NCBI RefSeq assembly: GCF_014199535.1
Contig: NZ_JACHNV010000001.1
Location: forward strand, 1,240,001-1,304,000
Length of the DNA stretch: 64,000 bases
Source of the DNA: Hymenobacter latericoloratus
Lineage (GTDB): Bacteria > Bacteroidota > Bacteroidia > Cytophagales > Hymenobacteraceae
Reading direction: 5' to 3'
The translations under genes were made by a program, and so were the position numbers. The notes under the pieces were generated by a model. That model had not been told where the DNA came from. It saw only the letters and a program-made list of their open reading frames with translations, and did no database searches. Each line of letters opens with the position of its first letter. Within the stretch, counting starts at the first letter, position 1. Below are positions 34,162 through 43,148 of this stretch, piece after piece.

Positions 34162-36552
34162 GTGATAAAAACGGTATTGCTGCCCCTGGCCCTGTGCGCC
34201 AGTCAGGCTGCCTGGGCCCAACGTGCCCTAACCGGCCGCGTCTTCGATGCGGCCACCAAAGAACCTGTTCTTGGAGCCACCATCCGCACCCCCGATGGGC
34301 AAGTAGGCACCGCCACCAACCCGAACGGGCAGTTTTCCCTGATCACCTCGGCCACTGAGCTGGTGGTGTCAGCGGTGGGGTATGAGCCATTCACGGTGGC
34401 CGTGCCGGCCGAGGGCCTACCCCTGCGCGTGGCCCTGAACCCGGCCGTGCAGGACCTGCAAACGGTGGTGGTAACTGCCAGCCGTGAGGCTCAATTGCGC
34501 ACCGATGCGCCGGTGGCTATTGCCAAACTTTCGCCTACCCTGGTGCAGGACACCAAACCCACCCTGCTGGCCGAGCTGATCAACAAAGTGCCGGGCGTGG
34601 TGATGCTCAACTACGGTAACGAGCAGCACGCCATGGGCATCCGGCAGCCTTTTGGCACCAACGCCTACTTCCTGTATCTGGAAGATGGAATTCCGTTGCG
34701 GCCTATGGGCGTGTTCAACCACAATGCGCTGCTGGAATCGAATCCGCTGGCCATCAACTCTATTGAGGTAGTGAAGGGCCCAGCCTCCTCGCTCTACGGA
34801 CCGGAGGCGGTAGGCGGCGCCCTCAACCTGCTGACTAAGCGCCCTACCGCCGTCCCAACGGCCAGCGTGGGCGTGCAGGCCGATAACTACGGCTACCGGC
34901 GGGTGCAATTTGGGGGCGGCGGCATGCTCACGCCCCAGCTCGGGGGCTTCGTGAGTGGCTACGTGGCCCGGCAGCGCAACTCCTGGCTGGCCAGCTCCGA
35001 CTACGACAAGGTCAGTTTGAACGCCCGGCTGGAATATGCCCTTGGCACCCGCACTCACCTGACGGCCGCCGCCTCGTACAACGACTACGACTCCCAAACC
35101 AGCGGCTCGGTGGATAGCGTGGCTTACTACCGCCGCGAGTACAGCAGCCCGACTGATTTTACCTACCGCAAAACTTACGCTCTGCGCGCCCGCCTCACCG
35201 CCGAGTGGCAGTGGAACGCCCAGAACCAGACCACCCTCACGGGCTTCTTCCGCGACAACAGCATCGGCCAGAACCCTTCGTACGGCATCCGGTGGCGGGC
35301 CGGGGCTGCTATCGCTACGGGCGAGGTCAACGAGAACCGTTTCCAGAGCTACGGTCTGCTTGCCCAGCACAGTGTGCGCTGGAACTGGCTGAACTCGCGC
35401 CTGATTGGTGGGGCTAGCTTCGATTATTCGCCTACCCAGTACGATGCCCACCAGATTGACCTGGCGGCCCAGCTGCGGGCCGATAAGAAGTCGGTGGAGA
35501 AGTACACCATCACGGCCGACCGGCCCGACCTCCCCATTGCCAACTACGATACCGACCTGCTGAACTCGGCCGTGTATGCCCAGTTGGATGTTCACCCGCT
35601 GCCCAAGCTGCAGCTCACCCTGGGCGGGCGCTTTGACCGCCTGTCTTTCGACTACGACAACTACCTCGATAAGTCGAGCGGCACGAAAACCTTCCAGCAG
35701 GCTACCCCCAAAATCGGGCTGACCTACGACCTGGGCCACGGCCGGGGGCTGTACGCCAACTACTCGCAGGGCTTCTCGCCGCCCGGCCTCACGGCTATTT
35801 TCCGGAAGCGCCCCGGCACCGGCGTTACTACCCCCACCGGCGAGGTAGTACCCGCCGAGTTCTACTACAACCTGCAACCAGCTCGCTTTTACAACCGCGA
35901 AATTGGGGCTTGGGCGTCGTTGCTAGACAACAAGGTGTACGTGGATGTGGCGTTGTACCAGCTGGATGGGCGCAACGAGCTGCTCAGCATCCGCCAGCCC
36001 GATAACTCCACCGACTACCAGAGCGCCGGCAAAACCCTGCACCGCGGCATCGAATACAGCCTGACCTGGAAGCCTACCACCGAGCTGTTCTTCCGCTTCG
36101 GCGGCACCAACGCCATGCACCGCTTCGAAGAGTTTGCCCTCAGTACCAACGCCACCGACGCGGTAAAGGATGTGAATGGCAAGCAGATGCCCCAGGCTCC
36201 GCGCTGGGTCGCCAACACCGAGCTGACATACAAGCCCCAGTGGCTGCGCGGCCTGCGCGCTTCCCTGGAGTATCAGCGCATCAGCAGCTGGTACCAAGAC
36301 CAAGTGAACCAGGTGCGATACGATGACCGGACCCTGTTCGGGGCCCGCGGCGTGAGCGTGCTCAACGCCCGGGCCGGTTACAGCTGGCGCGAAACGCTGG
36401 AAGTCTTCGTGAACGTCATCAACCTCACCGACGAGCTGTACGCCAACGCCGCCACCCGCGGCAATGCCCTCACCGACCGCACCACCTTCACGCCCGCCGC
36501 TCCCCGCACGGTATCGGTAGGGGTGCAGTACAATTTCGTGGGGAAGAAGTGA
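34162..36552 (+). CDS. TonB-dependent receptor (siderophore/metal type)
   Basis: A 796-aa outer-membrane receptor from a GTG start (IKTVLLPLALCASQAAWAQ signal). A carboxypeptidase-regulatory-like domain (LTGRVFDAATKEPVLGATI, about 22-100), the plug (VVVTASREAQ, LINKVPGVVMLNYG, VVKGPASSLYGPEAVGGALN) and a 22-strand barrel ending VSVGVQYNFVGKK are visible. Its size and lack of a SusD partner fit a metal or siderophore receptor. The following PepSY membrane gene supports iron, copper or haem uptake. The ligand is not determinable from sequence. Confidence 0.88.
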   Translation: MIKTVLLPLALCASQAAWAQRALTGRVFDAATKEPVLGATIRTPDGQVGTATNPNGQFSLITSATELVVSAVGYEPFTVAVPAEGLPLRVALNPAVQDLQTVVVTASREAQLRTDAPVAIAKLSPTLVQDTKPTLLAELINKVPGVVMLNYGNEQHAMGIRQPFGTNAYFLYLEDGIPLRPMGVFNHNALLESNPLAINSIEVVKGPASSLYGPEAVGGALNLLTKRPTAVPTASVGVQADNYGYRRVQFGGGGMLTPQLGGFVSGYVARQRNSWLASSDYDKVSLNARLEYALGTRTHLTAAASYNDYDSQTSGSVDSVAYYRREYSSPTDFTYRKTYALRARLTAEWQWNAQNQTTLTGFFRDNSIGQNPSYGIRWRAGAAIATGEVNENRFQSYGLLAQHSVRWNWLNSRLIGGASFDYSPTQYDAHQIDLAAQLRADKKSVEKYTITADRPDLPIANYDTDLLNSAVYAQLDVHPLPKLQLTLGGRFDRLSFDYDNYLDKSSGTKTFQQATPKIGLTYDLGHGRGLYANYSQGFSPPGLTAIFRKRPGTGVTTPTGEVVPAEFYYNLQPARFYNREIGAWASLLDNKVYVDVALYQLDGRNELLSIRQPDNSTDYQSAGKTLHRGIEYSLTWKPTTELFFRFGGTNAMHRFEEFALSTNATDAVKDVNGKQMPQAPRWVANTELTYKPQWLRGLRASLEYQRISSWYQDQVNQVRYDDRTLFGARGVSVLNARAGYSWRETLEVFVNVINLTDELYANAATRGNALTDRTTFTPAAPRTVSVGVQYNFVGKK

Positions 36553-36608
36553 ATCAGGTGATGAGGTGAATGGTGCTGAGGTGACAGAAGAAAGGAGCTG
36601 TCATCCTG

Positions 36609-36645
36609 AGCAGCGCGAAGGACCTCTCCCGCTGGCTAACTCATG
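36609..36645 (+). repeat. Half copy of the dispersed hairpin repeat
   Basis: GTCATCCTGAGCAGCGCGAA followed by GGACCTCTCCCGCTGG. It shares the GAGCAGCGC-AAGGACCTCT core with 9312-9334 but has no matching second arm nearby. Confidence 0.5.
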
Positions 36646-36669
36646 AAGCCTACTACGTCAACCGCTTCA

Positions 36670-36692
36670 TAGCCCAGGGTTAAACCCTGGGC
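36670..36692. repeat. Perfect 23-bp palindrome
   Basis: AGCCCAGGGTT, A, AACCCTGGGCT. It sits between the TonB receptor and PepSY genes and has no T tract. Confidence 0.7.
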
Positions 36693-36712
36693 TAGTGAAC
36701 TGCAAAAAGGTA

Positions 36713-36773
36713 GCCGCTGCGGCTGCACTGCCCGCCGTCCGACCGGTACGGCGGGCAGTGCAGCCGCAGCGGC
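36713..36773. repeat. Perfect inverted repeat, 26-bp arms
   Basis: Arms 36713-36738 and 36748-36773 pair perfectly with a 9-nt loop (CCGACCGGT). It lies 57 bp before the PepSY gene and could control its expression or be another mobile palindrome type. Confidence 0.85.
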
Positions 36774-36830
36774 GGATGAAGCGCACATCAACAAAAAAGG
36801 GCCTGCTGGCCTTAACAACAGACATTTTCT

Positions 36831-38393
36831 ATGCAAACAACGCAACAAGCTGCCCCGGCGGCTCGGGCCGCTGGCTCTGTAAAGCGGGCGGTGCAGCGCC
36901 ACATGTACCGCTGGCACCGCATCATCGGGCTGCTGACGGTGGTGCCGGTTATCCTCTGGACCCTCAGTGGCCTCGCACACCCGCTGATGAGCAACTGGCT
37001 CCGGCCGAAAATAGCCCGCGAAACCTTGGCGCCTACCCCCGTGGTTAAGCCCAAAGTGGCGTTGCGGCAGGTGCTGAAGCAAAATCAGATTACCAGCCTG
37101 CGCAGAGTGCGCGTGGTGCAGTGGCAGGGCCAGCCGGCCTACCAGGTGCAGCTAGGAACCGAAGCGCCTACGGCCGTGCCGCGCTACTTCAGCGCCGAAA
37201 CCGGGCAACCCTTGCCTGTCAGCGCCGACCGGCAGTACGCCGAGCAGCTGGCCCGCTACTTCACCCAGGATTCTACGGCGCAAGTGAGCAGCGCCGTGCG
37301 CATCACCGGCTTCGACCAGGAGTATAAGTTCGTGAACCGCCTGCTGCCCGTGTGGCGCATCGCCCTCGACCGGCCCGACGGGTTAGTGGTGTACGTGGAA
37401 ACCGCGCCGGCCCGGCTGGCTACGTTCAACAATGCCAGCCGTAGCGCCTTCATCCGGGTGTTCGACTTGTTCCACAACTGGTCGTGGCTGGAGCTGATTG
37501 GCAGCAACACGTTCCGGGTGCTGACCATGCTGGTGCTGCTGGGCATTATTATCGCCTCGGCGGTGAGTGGGCTGGTGATTTACGGCTTTATGTGGAAGAA
37601 ATTCCGCCAGCCCCGTAATGCCCAGGACCGGGTAGGCTGGCTGCGCAAGTACCACCGGCAGGTAGGGTTGGCCGTGGCCTTGGTTACGTTCACTTTTGCG
37701 GGCAGCGGGGCCTTCCACGTCTACCTCAAGCTGCACCCCGACGACCGGCTGCGCTACCAGCACGCGCCCGCCGTGCCTACCCCCGCCTTGGCCGTGGACC
37801 TCACGGAGCTGCCCCTAGCCTGGGAATCGGTGCAACAGGTAACCTTGGCGGAGCTGAGCGGACAGGTGTACTACCAAATATTCCTGCTTCCGGCCGAAAA
37901 GCCCACCGGCCCGGTGGCCGGTGCCAGCACGGGCCAGCCCGTGGAAGCGGTGCGGGCTACCCCCGTAACCTACTACAATGCCGCTACCGGCCAGCTGCTG
38001 CCCGACGGCGCCACCCAATACGCGGCATTTCTAGCCAACTCTTTCCTGAGGCAAGCCGGGGGGGGCGCTACCCCCGCTATGAGCGGCAAACCTACCCTGG
38101 TGGATCATTTTGAAGGCGAGTACGGCTTCATTAACAAGCGCCTGCCCGTTATGAAAGTGGCCTACAATACCCCGCAGCAAACCACCCTGTACGTGGAGCC
38201 CGCTACCGGCCGCCTCGCCGCCCGCGTCGAGAATGTAGCCCGCTACGAAGGCCTCAGCTTTGCCTTCCTGCACAAGTACCACGCCGCCGGGGAGCTGGGC
38301 AAAAACATCCGCGACATCATCACGATGCTGGCGGCCGCGGGTGTATTGGCCGTGTCGGTGCTGGGCTTGTGGCTGTTTATCAAGATGAAATGA
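36831..38393 (+). CDS. PepSY-associated transmembrane protein
   Basis: A 520-aa inner-membrane protein of the PepSY_TM family. A cytoplasmic N-terminus leads to HMYRWHRIIGLLTVVPVILWTLSGLAHPL (membrane helix 1), followed by periplasmic PepSY-like repeats, FDLFHNWSWLELIGSN, two further central helices (about 230-305), a second PepSY-like region and a C-terminal helix after LHKYHAAGELG. Relatives reduce or move ferric siderophore iron or other metals in concert with TonB receptors (family knowledge). It overlaps the next gene by 4 nt and follows the TonB receptor. Confidence 0.82.
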   Translation: MQTTQQAAPAARAAGSVKRAVQRHMYRWHRIIGLLTVVPVILWTLSGLAHPLMSNWLRPKIARETLAPTPVVKPKVALRQVLKQNQITSLRRVRVVQWQGQPAYQVQLGTEAPTAVPRYFSAETGQPLPVSADRQYAEQLARYFTQDSTAQVSSAVRITGFDQEYKFVNRLLPVWRIALDRPDGLVVYVETAPARLATFNNASRSAFIRVFDLFHNWSWLELIGSNTFRVLTMLVLLGIIIASAVSGLVIYGFMWKKFRQPRNAQDRVGWLRKYHRQVGLAVALVTFTFAGSGAFHVYLKLHPDDRLRYQHAPAVPTPALAVDLTELPLAWESVQQVTLAELSGQVYYQIFLLPAEKPTGPVAGASTGQPVEAVRATPVTYYNAATGQLLPDGATQYAAFLANSFLRQAGGGATPAMSGKPTLVDHFEGEYGFINKRLPVMKVAYNTPQQTTLYVEPATGRLAARVENVARYEGLSFAFLHKYHAAGELGKNIRDIITMLAAAGVLAVSVLGLWLFIKMK

Positions 38394-38845
38394 GCGCGCC
38401 GCTGAACCCGAAAATGTGGCTGCGTTGCGCGGCCCTTTTCCTGCTCGCCGGGGCCTGCCAGCCCCAGCAAGACCAACCCGCCGAAAGCAAAACGCCCGCC
38501 ACCCGCGCCGCCGTGATGCGCCACCACGATGAGCTGATGGCCCGCATGGACGGGCTGGTATCGGAGCGCCAGCGCCTCGCTGCCCAGCTCGTCGGCCTGG
38601 ATTCCGCTACCTCCTCGGGCCGGGCCAAAGCCGAGCGCCTGCACCGCACCATCAGGAGCTTGCGCCGCGCCGATGCCGCCATGATGACGTGGATGCACCA
38701 GTACCAGGAGCCCGACACCGTGCAGCTGACCGCCCACCAGTACGAAGATTTTTGGGCGGCCGAAGCACAAGAGCTAACTGAGCTGGAACACCAGATGACC
38801 ACCGCTCTGGATTCGGCCAAAGCTGTGCGCTGGGAAAACAAGTGA
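38390..38845 (+). CDS. Helical lipoprotein downstream of the PepSY gene
   Basis: A 151-aa protein with a lipoprotein signal (ALFLLAGAC, about residue 22), then a charged helical body that probably forms coiled coils (RHHDELMARMDGLVSERQRL, AEAQELTELEHQMTTALD). The start overlaps the PepSY stop by 4 nt (ATGA), so it is translationally coupled. No family is recognised. It probably helps the same uptake function at the membrane. Confidence 0.7.
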   Translation: MSAPLNPKMWLRCAALFLLAGACQPQQDQPAESKTPATRAAVMRHHDELMARMDGLVSERQRLAAQLVGLDSATSSGRAKAERLHRTIRSLRRADAAMMTWMHQYQEPDTVQLTAHQYEDFWAAEAQELTELEHQMTTALDSAKAVRWENK

Positions 38846-38870
38846 TATTCTCTAAAACTGTTCCTGCACA

Positions 38871-39064
38871 ACGGTCATTCCGAGCTTGTCGAGGAATCTC
38901 GCGTGCTTCTCCAAGACGTCATGCTGAGCTTGTCGAAGCATCTCTACCTCTGGCTAATCCCTATTAGAAGAACGAAGAGGTAGAGCTGCTTTGGCAAGCT
39001 CAGCATGACAGGTAGCATCACAACATCAGCACGCGAGATTCCTCGCTCCGCTCGGAATGACCGT
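38871..39064. repeat. Nested dispersed hairpins
   Basis: The outer arms (38871-38907 and 39028-39064; GGTCATTCCGAGC ... ATCTCGCGTGCT) enclose a second, related hairpin (38918-39009; GTCATGCTGAGCTTG ... AAGCATCTCTACCTCT). One member appears to have inserted into the loop of another. Confidence 0.75.
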
Positions 39065-39084
39065 TCTGAATGTTCATCAAAAGG

Positions 39085-39119
39085 AAAAGCCGCTTCTGAC
39101 GATTCAGAAGCGGCTTTTT
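39085..39119. terminator. Bidirectional terminator
   Basis: AAAAGCCGCTTCTGA with its complement TCAGAAGCGGCTTTT, directly after the stop of the superoxide dismutase gene. Confidence 0.85.
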
Positions 39120-39136
39120 GCGCGGAAAGACAAGGG

Positions 39137-39886
39137 CTACCCTTTGCGGGCTTCGTCGAAGCGGCGGTTTACTTCGGCCCAGTTAATCACGTTCCAGAAG
39201 GCTTTTACGTAGTCGGGGCGCTTGTTCTGGTACTTGAGGTAGTAGGCGTGCTCCCACACATCTAGGCCCAGCAGGGGGGTACCGCGCTGAATGCCCGAGA
39301 GGTCCATCAGGGGGTTATCCTGGTTGGGTGTGGAGGTAATAGCCAGCTTGCCGGATTTTTTATCGTGAATCAGCCAGGCCCAGCCCGAGCCGAAGCGGCC
39401 GGTAGCGGCCTTGGTGAATTCATCCTGGAATTTCTCGTAGGAGCCAAAATCCTTGTTGATGGCCGCGGCCAGGGCTCCGGTGGGCTGTCCGCCGCCTTTG
39501 GGGTCGAGCAGCAGCCAGAAGAAGGAGTGGTTCCAGTGGCCGCCGGCATTGTTGCGGATGGCATCGGGCTGTTTGCTGGCCGAGGCCAGCAGCTGGGCCA
39601 GGCTCAGCTTTTCCTCGGGCTTGCCGGCCACGGCCTCGTTCAGCTTAGACACGTAAGTTTTGTGGTGCGCATCGTGGTGAATCTCCATCGTTTTGGCGTC
39701 GATGTGAGGTTCCAGCGCATTGAAGGCGTAGGGCAGAGCCGGCAGCGTGAAGGGGCCATCGGCCATGGGCATAGCGCGGGCTTCGCGCAGGAGTTTTTCT
39801 TCGTGGGCCGCGGCCAGCACGGCGGGGCTTATCAGCGCACCCACGGCGGCCAGTAGGCCATTTTTCAGGAAATCTCGCTTCAACAT
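39137..39886 (-). CDS. Superoxide dismutase (Fe/Mn family), exported
   Basis: A 249-aa enzyme converting superoxide to oxygen and peroxide. The family core runs from [17 protein letters not shown] to [13 protein letters not shown], with metal ligands in [34 protein letters not shown]. Some 45 extra residues at the N-terminus ([25 protein letters not shown]) look like an export signal, with a KRDFLK start resembling a weak Tat motif. So the enzyme is probably periplasmic, unlike the usual cytoplasmic SodA/B. The metal cannot be assigned by eye. It is monocistronic. Confidence 0.92.
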   Translation of the reverse strand: MLKRDFLKNGLLAAVGALISPAVLAAAHEEKLLREARAMPMADGPFTLPALPYAFNALEPHIDAKTMEIHHDAHHKTYVSKLNEAVAGKPEEKLSLAQLLASASKQPDAIRNNAGGHWNHSFFWLLLDPKGGGQPTGALAAAINKDFGSYEKFQDEFTKAATGRFGSGWAWLIHDKKSGKLAITSTPNQDNPLMDLSGIQRGTPLLGLDVWEHAYYLKYQNKRPDYVKAFWNVINWAEVNRRFDEARKG

Positions 39887-39998
39887 GGGAGTAGGGGAGA
39901 AGGAAATGTGGAAGGACGAACCACCCGGCTAACGGTGGGGAATCGTCCTAAGGTACACTACTTACCCACATTCCAGCCTTGCTGTTGCGTTTAGCGCC

Positions 39999-40006
39999 TA
40001 CTTTTG
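39999..40006 (+). promoter_or_regulatory. Putative -7 element
   Basis: TACTTTTG matches TAnnTTTG. A TTG 17 nt upstream (39979-39981) could be the -33 box. It serves the gene starting at 40088. Confidence 0.45.
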
Positions 40007-40087
40007 TGCAGGTGGGCACGGTTTTGGGTCGGGCCCGCGTTATTCCGGTCGGTGTACCGTTTTCTCGTTTTCTGCTGCTTGTTTGCT

Positions 40088-41359
40088 ATGCTTCCAGTTC
40101 GTTTGCCCGCTGTCTTTTCAACCGCTACCCGGCCGTTTCGCGGCGCTCTTGTACTACTGCTATTGCTACTCAGCCTTACCCAGTTCAGCCAGGCTCAGGT
40201 GCAGCTGCGCGGGGTAGTGCGCGACAAGGAAACCAAGGAGGTGCTGCCCTTTGCCAGTGTGGCCGTGCCCGGGACCAGCAACGGGACGACGACCAACCTG
40301 GAGGGCGAGTTTACCCTGGTAGTGAAGAGCCTGCCCGTGACCCTGCTCTTCTCGGAGCTGAATCACGTGAAGGACACCCTGCGCGTGACCACCGATGCGC
40401 CCCTGAACGTGACCCTGGCCGAGGCCACCGTGGTGCTGCCCGAGGTGAAAGTGGCCAGCTTCCCCTTCCAGCTCGTGGACCGGGCCTTCCGCAACCTGCA
40501 GCGTAACTACCGCCGCACGTACTACGGCAAGGCCTTTTACCGCCAGATTACCCGCATCGACAACGAGCCCTCGGAGCTGCAGGAGGTGGTCTGGAACGTG
40601 AAGTCGAACCCGGCCCGCATTGACGGTACTACCCTGGCCCAGGGCCGCTACGCCGCCCGCCAGGCCCCCATCAACCTGAGCAATTTCTCGGTATATACCC
40701 GCAAGTTCGGCCTCTTCGACCCTCAGCAGGACAGCACTACCTCCCTGGCCCTGCTCAGCCCCAACGTGGAGAAAAACTACCTGCTGGAGCTGAAAGGCAT
40801 CGTGGGTGAAGACTCCACCGGTGGGGTAGCCGAAATCGAGTTTGAAACCCGCCCCGAGGTGCGCTACCGCGCCCAGGGCACCGTCTGGATTGACATTGAA
40901 ACCAACCAGGTGGTGCGCTACCGCATGGTGCAGCCCAGCTTTACGGGCTCGACCAACAACCCCCGCCAGAAGTTCGAAAACGCCAAGCTCACCATTGAAA
41001 TGGCCTTTCACCCCGGCGGCAAGGCCAGCGTGGCGCCCCTGGAGCTGATGAAGATGGACCTGACCACCGACCTGACCGAGCCCGGCAAAAAACCGCTGGC
41101 TATCAACGTGTCGTCGTTCACCTTCTTCTACGACCAAGCGACTACCCCCACGCGCCTGCCTTACGCCCGCGCCAGCCTCACGGACCGCGACCTGGACGCC
41201 ATTCGGGCCAAAGCCTACGACCCCGAGTTCTGGGCCAACAACCCCGTCGTGAAACGCACCCCCGCCGAAGACGAAGTAATTGCCGCCTTCGAGCAGAAAG
41301 GTGCTTTCGGCACGATGGTGAAAAAACCTGCCCCCAAACCCGGAGCGCGCACCAACTAA
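40088..41359 (+). CDS. Exported protein with carboxypeptidase-regulatory-like domain
   Basis: A 423-aa protein. A signal sequence (ALVLLLLLLSLTQFSQAQ) is followed by a CarboxypepD_reg-like beta-sandwich (VQLRGVVRDKETKEVLPFASV ... LNVTLAEATVVLPEV, about 38-120) and a beta-rich C-terminal part with NLQRNYRRTYYGKAFYRQIT. Similar N-terminal domains start TonB receptors, but no plug or barrel follows. It is probably an outer-membrane-associated or periplasmic protein of unknown role. The ATG chosen removes an upstream stretch that overlaps the promoter box. Confidence 0.72.
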   Translation: MLPVRLPAVFSTATRPFRGALVLLLLLLSLTQFSQAQVQLRGVVRDKETKEVLPFASVAVPGTSNGTTTNLEGEFTLVVKSLPVTLLFSELNHVKDTLRVTTDAPLNVTLAEATVVLPEVKVASFPFQLVDRAFRNLQRNYRRTYYGKAFYRQITRIDNEPSELQEVVWNVKSNPARIDGTTLAQGRYAARQAPINLSNFSVYTRKFGLFDPQQDSTTSLALLSPNVEKNYLLELKGIVGEDSTGGVAEIEFETRPEVRYRAQGTVWIDIETNQVVRYRMVQPSFTGSTNNPRQKFENAKLTIEMAFHPGGKASVAPLELMKMDLTTDLTEPGKKPLAINVSSFTFFYDQATTPTRLPYARASLTDRDLDAIRAKAYDPEFWANNPVVKRTPAEDEVIAAFEQKGAFGTMVKKPAPKPGARTN

Positions 41360-41371
41360 AGCCAAAGCCTA

Positions 41372-41420
41372 AAACGAAAGCAACCTCCACAGCCTAGCGC
41401 CGTGGAGGTTGCTTTCGTTT
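41372..41420. terminator. Bidirectional terminator
   Basis: 19-bp arms (AAACGAAAGCAACCTCCAC) with an 11-nt loop between convergent genes. Confidence 0.85.
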
Positions 41421-41425
41421 AAGCC

Positions 41426-42919
41426 CTACCAGCTGCTCCCAGCCCCGCCGCCGCCCGACGAGCCTCCACTGCTACTGCTGCTGCTGGAAGAGCTACTGGA
41501 TGAGGATGAGCTGCCGGACGATGAGCTATTGGACGGATCGGGCAGACGGGCAATGGTGTAGCGCTCCTTGGTTTCGTGCGGGCAGTGGCGGCAGCGGTGC
41601 CGGTGCCAGCCCCACCCCTCCGAGTACCGCGTGGCCGGCTTCATTACCTGTCGGCCCGCATCCTGAAAAGTGCGGAAATGGCATTTCGGACAAGGCTCGG
41701 CATCGGAGCTAAGATTCTGGTAATCCAGCGTGAGGGTATGCTGGCACTCCGAGCAGCGCCACACGTCGTAATCCACGGATTTGATACGCTCCTCTACCTG
41801 CTCGCCCTTCTGCAAGTGAGCGTCGTCCTCGGTTTCGCCGAGGCGGTGCATGGGACTATTGCAGTGAGGGCAGGGGTAGGGAGCTTCGCGCAGTTCCTGC
41901 ATGTGGCGGCGGTGCCGGGGCCAGTACCAGGCCAGGGGCAAAGCAAAAAGGTAGGCCGTGAATTCCAGCCCGTGGTGGGCCTGCTCCAGTTGCTGGTGTT
42001 GCTGGTGTCGTGGTAGCTCGGCGCCTTCGCGGCGCCGCTTGTCTGCCCCGCGCAGGTACCAGAGGGTGTAGAGCCAGGGCACGCCGTAGCCCAGGCCCAG
42101 CAGCCAGAGAACGGCGGTACCCAGCGTGTCAGAAGACAGCAGCGCTACGCCTAATCCCAGCGGCACCAGCAATAGCACCAAGGCCGGATAACGCAAAGAG
42201 CTTCCGCGGGTGGTGAAGTGCCACAGCACCCCATACAGCAGGAGCACGCCCGAAAAGGCGACTATCCCCAGCGTCAGGATAAACCAGTTGCTTCCTCCCT
42301 GGGGAGTTTCGCTGTCATAAGCCAGCTCCTGCTGCGGAAGAATATCGGGCATAGCAGCCAAAGAATCGTCTGCGGCAGCCGACTCGGCGATGCTGCCGGT
42401 GCTTAGCTGGCGTATTACAGCCGCTACTCCCTGGCGCACGGCCTCATCAGGCTGGCCGTTGCGCAGGGCAGGCACCATGTAGCGCTGCTGAATTCGGTAG
42501 CAGATAATGTCGGGCAGGTTGGCTTCCAGCCCGTATCCGGTTTCGAACTCTACCCGGCGCTGATCCAGCACCAACAGAATAAGCAGACCATTATTAGTGT
42601 CTTTTCGCCCGATTTTCCAGCGGTTAAACAGCGTGGTGGCAGCCGTTTTAGGCACTGCTTCCCCAATGCTGCGGGCTACTACCACATCGATGTGGGCGCG
42701 GCCGCTCTGGTCCAGGGCACGCAGGCTTGCGTTCAGGTCCTGCACGGTAGCGGGCGCCAGTATAGCATCGGGGTTGCTGACGTAGCTTTCCCCCAACCGC
42801 TTAGGGTCCGGAATCTGGGTAAGATAATTGTCGGTGGACTGGGCTAGAAGCGAAATAGGGCCGCCGGTCAGCAGCAGCCAGACCAATGGCAGCAGAAAGC
42901 GGAGCAGAGCAGAAGGCAT
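41426..42919 (-). CDS. TPM domain membrane protein with zinc ribbons and poly-Ser tail
   Basis: A 497-aa protein. The signal peptide (LLPLVWLLLTGGPISLLAQ) is followed by a TPM domain (about 30-165; RLGESYVSNPDAIL ... VEFETGYGLEANLPD), several membrane helices (about 210-335) and a cytoplasmic or periplasmic part with CPHC, CSEC, CPKC and CRHC pairs that can form zinc ribbons. The last 35 residues are almost only Ser and Gly and end SSW. TPM proteins are linked to membrane-protein quality control or photosystem repair (family knowledge). The poly-Ser tail resembles the C-termini of YgcG-type relatives. Confidence 0.85.
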   Translation of the reverse strand: MPSALLRFLLPLVWLLLTGGPISLLAQSTDNYLTQIPDPKRLGESYVSNPDAILAPATVQDLNASLRALDQSGRAHIDVVVARSIGEAVPKTAATTLFNRWKIGRKDTNNGLLILLVLDQRRVEFETGYGLEANLPDIICYRIQQRYMVPALRNGQPDEAVRQGVAAVIRQLSTGSIAESAAADDSLAAMPDILPQQELAYDSETPQGGSNWFILTLGIVAFSGVLLLYGVLWHFTTRGSSLRYPALVLLLVPLGLGVALLSSDTLGTAVLWLLGLGYGVPWLYTLWYLRGADKRRREGAELPRHQQHQQLEQAHHGLEFTAYLFALPLAWYWPRHRRHMQELREAPYPCPHCNSPMHRLGETEDDAHLQKGEQVEERIKSVDYDVWRCSECQHTLTLDYQNLSSDAEPCPKCHFRTFQDAGRQVMKPATRYSEGWGWHRHRCRHCPHETKERYTIARLPDPSNSSSSGSSSSSSSSSSSSSSSGGSSGGGGAGSSW

Positions 42920-43044
42920 GGCTGAAACATACGCACATTCAGCTGAACAGGTGACCCGGCAACTGCTCCTCGCAAAGAGAGTGGGCTTTTGTGCTCCGTT
43001 GCTACTAGCTTCAGCTACTAGTAGGAAGGAAACGTAAGCAACAC

Positions 43045-43074
43045 AAAAAGGCCGGTAGCGGATACTACCGGCCT
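43045..43074 (-). terminator. Terminator of the SDR gene
   Basis: A 10-bp stem (AGGCCGGTAG/CTACCGGCCT) is followed by TTTTT on the minus strand. Confidence 0.75.
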
Positions 43075-43148
43075 GTTGTGCCGAAACTCGGCCGCCGCGT
43101 AAGCGGGAGTTAGCAAAAAAGATTGGCTTGGCAGTCAGATAACCCCGA

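Noticed and set aside
34417..35877. 486-codon antisense frame in the TonB receptor gene
   Set aside because: Shadow of the receptor reading frame, with no recognisable domain.
41440..41530. Possible tandem-repeat or CRISPR-like pattern near the end of the TPM gene
   Set aside because: It is simply the run of Ser codons in the protein tail, with no spacer structure.
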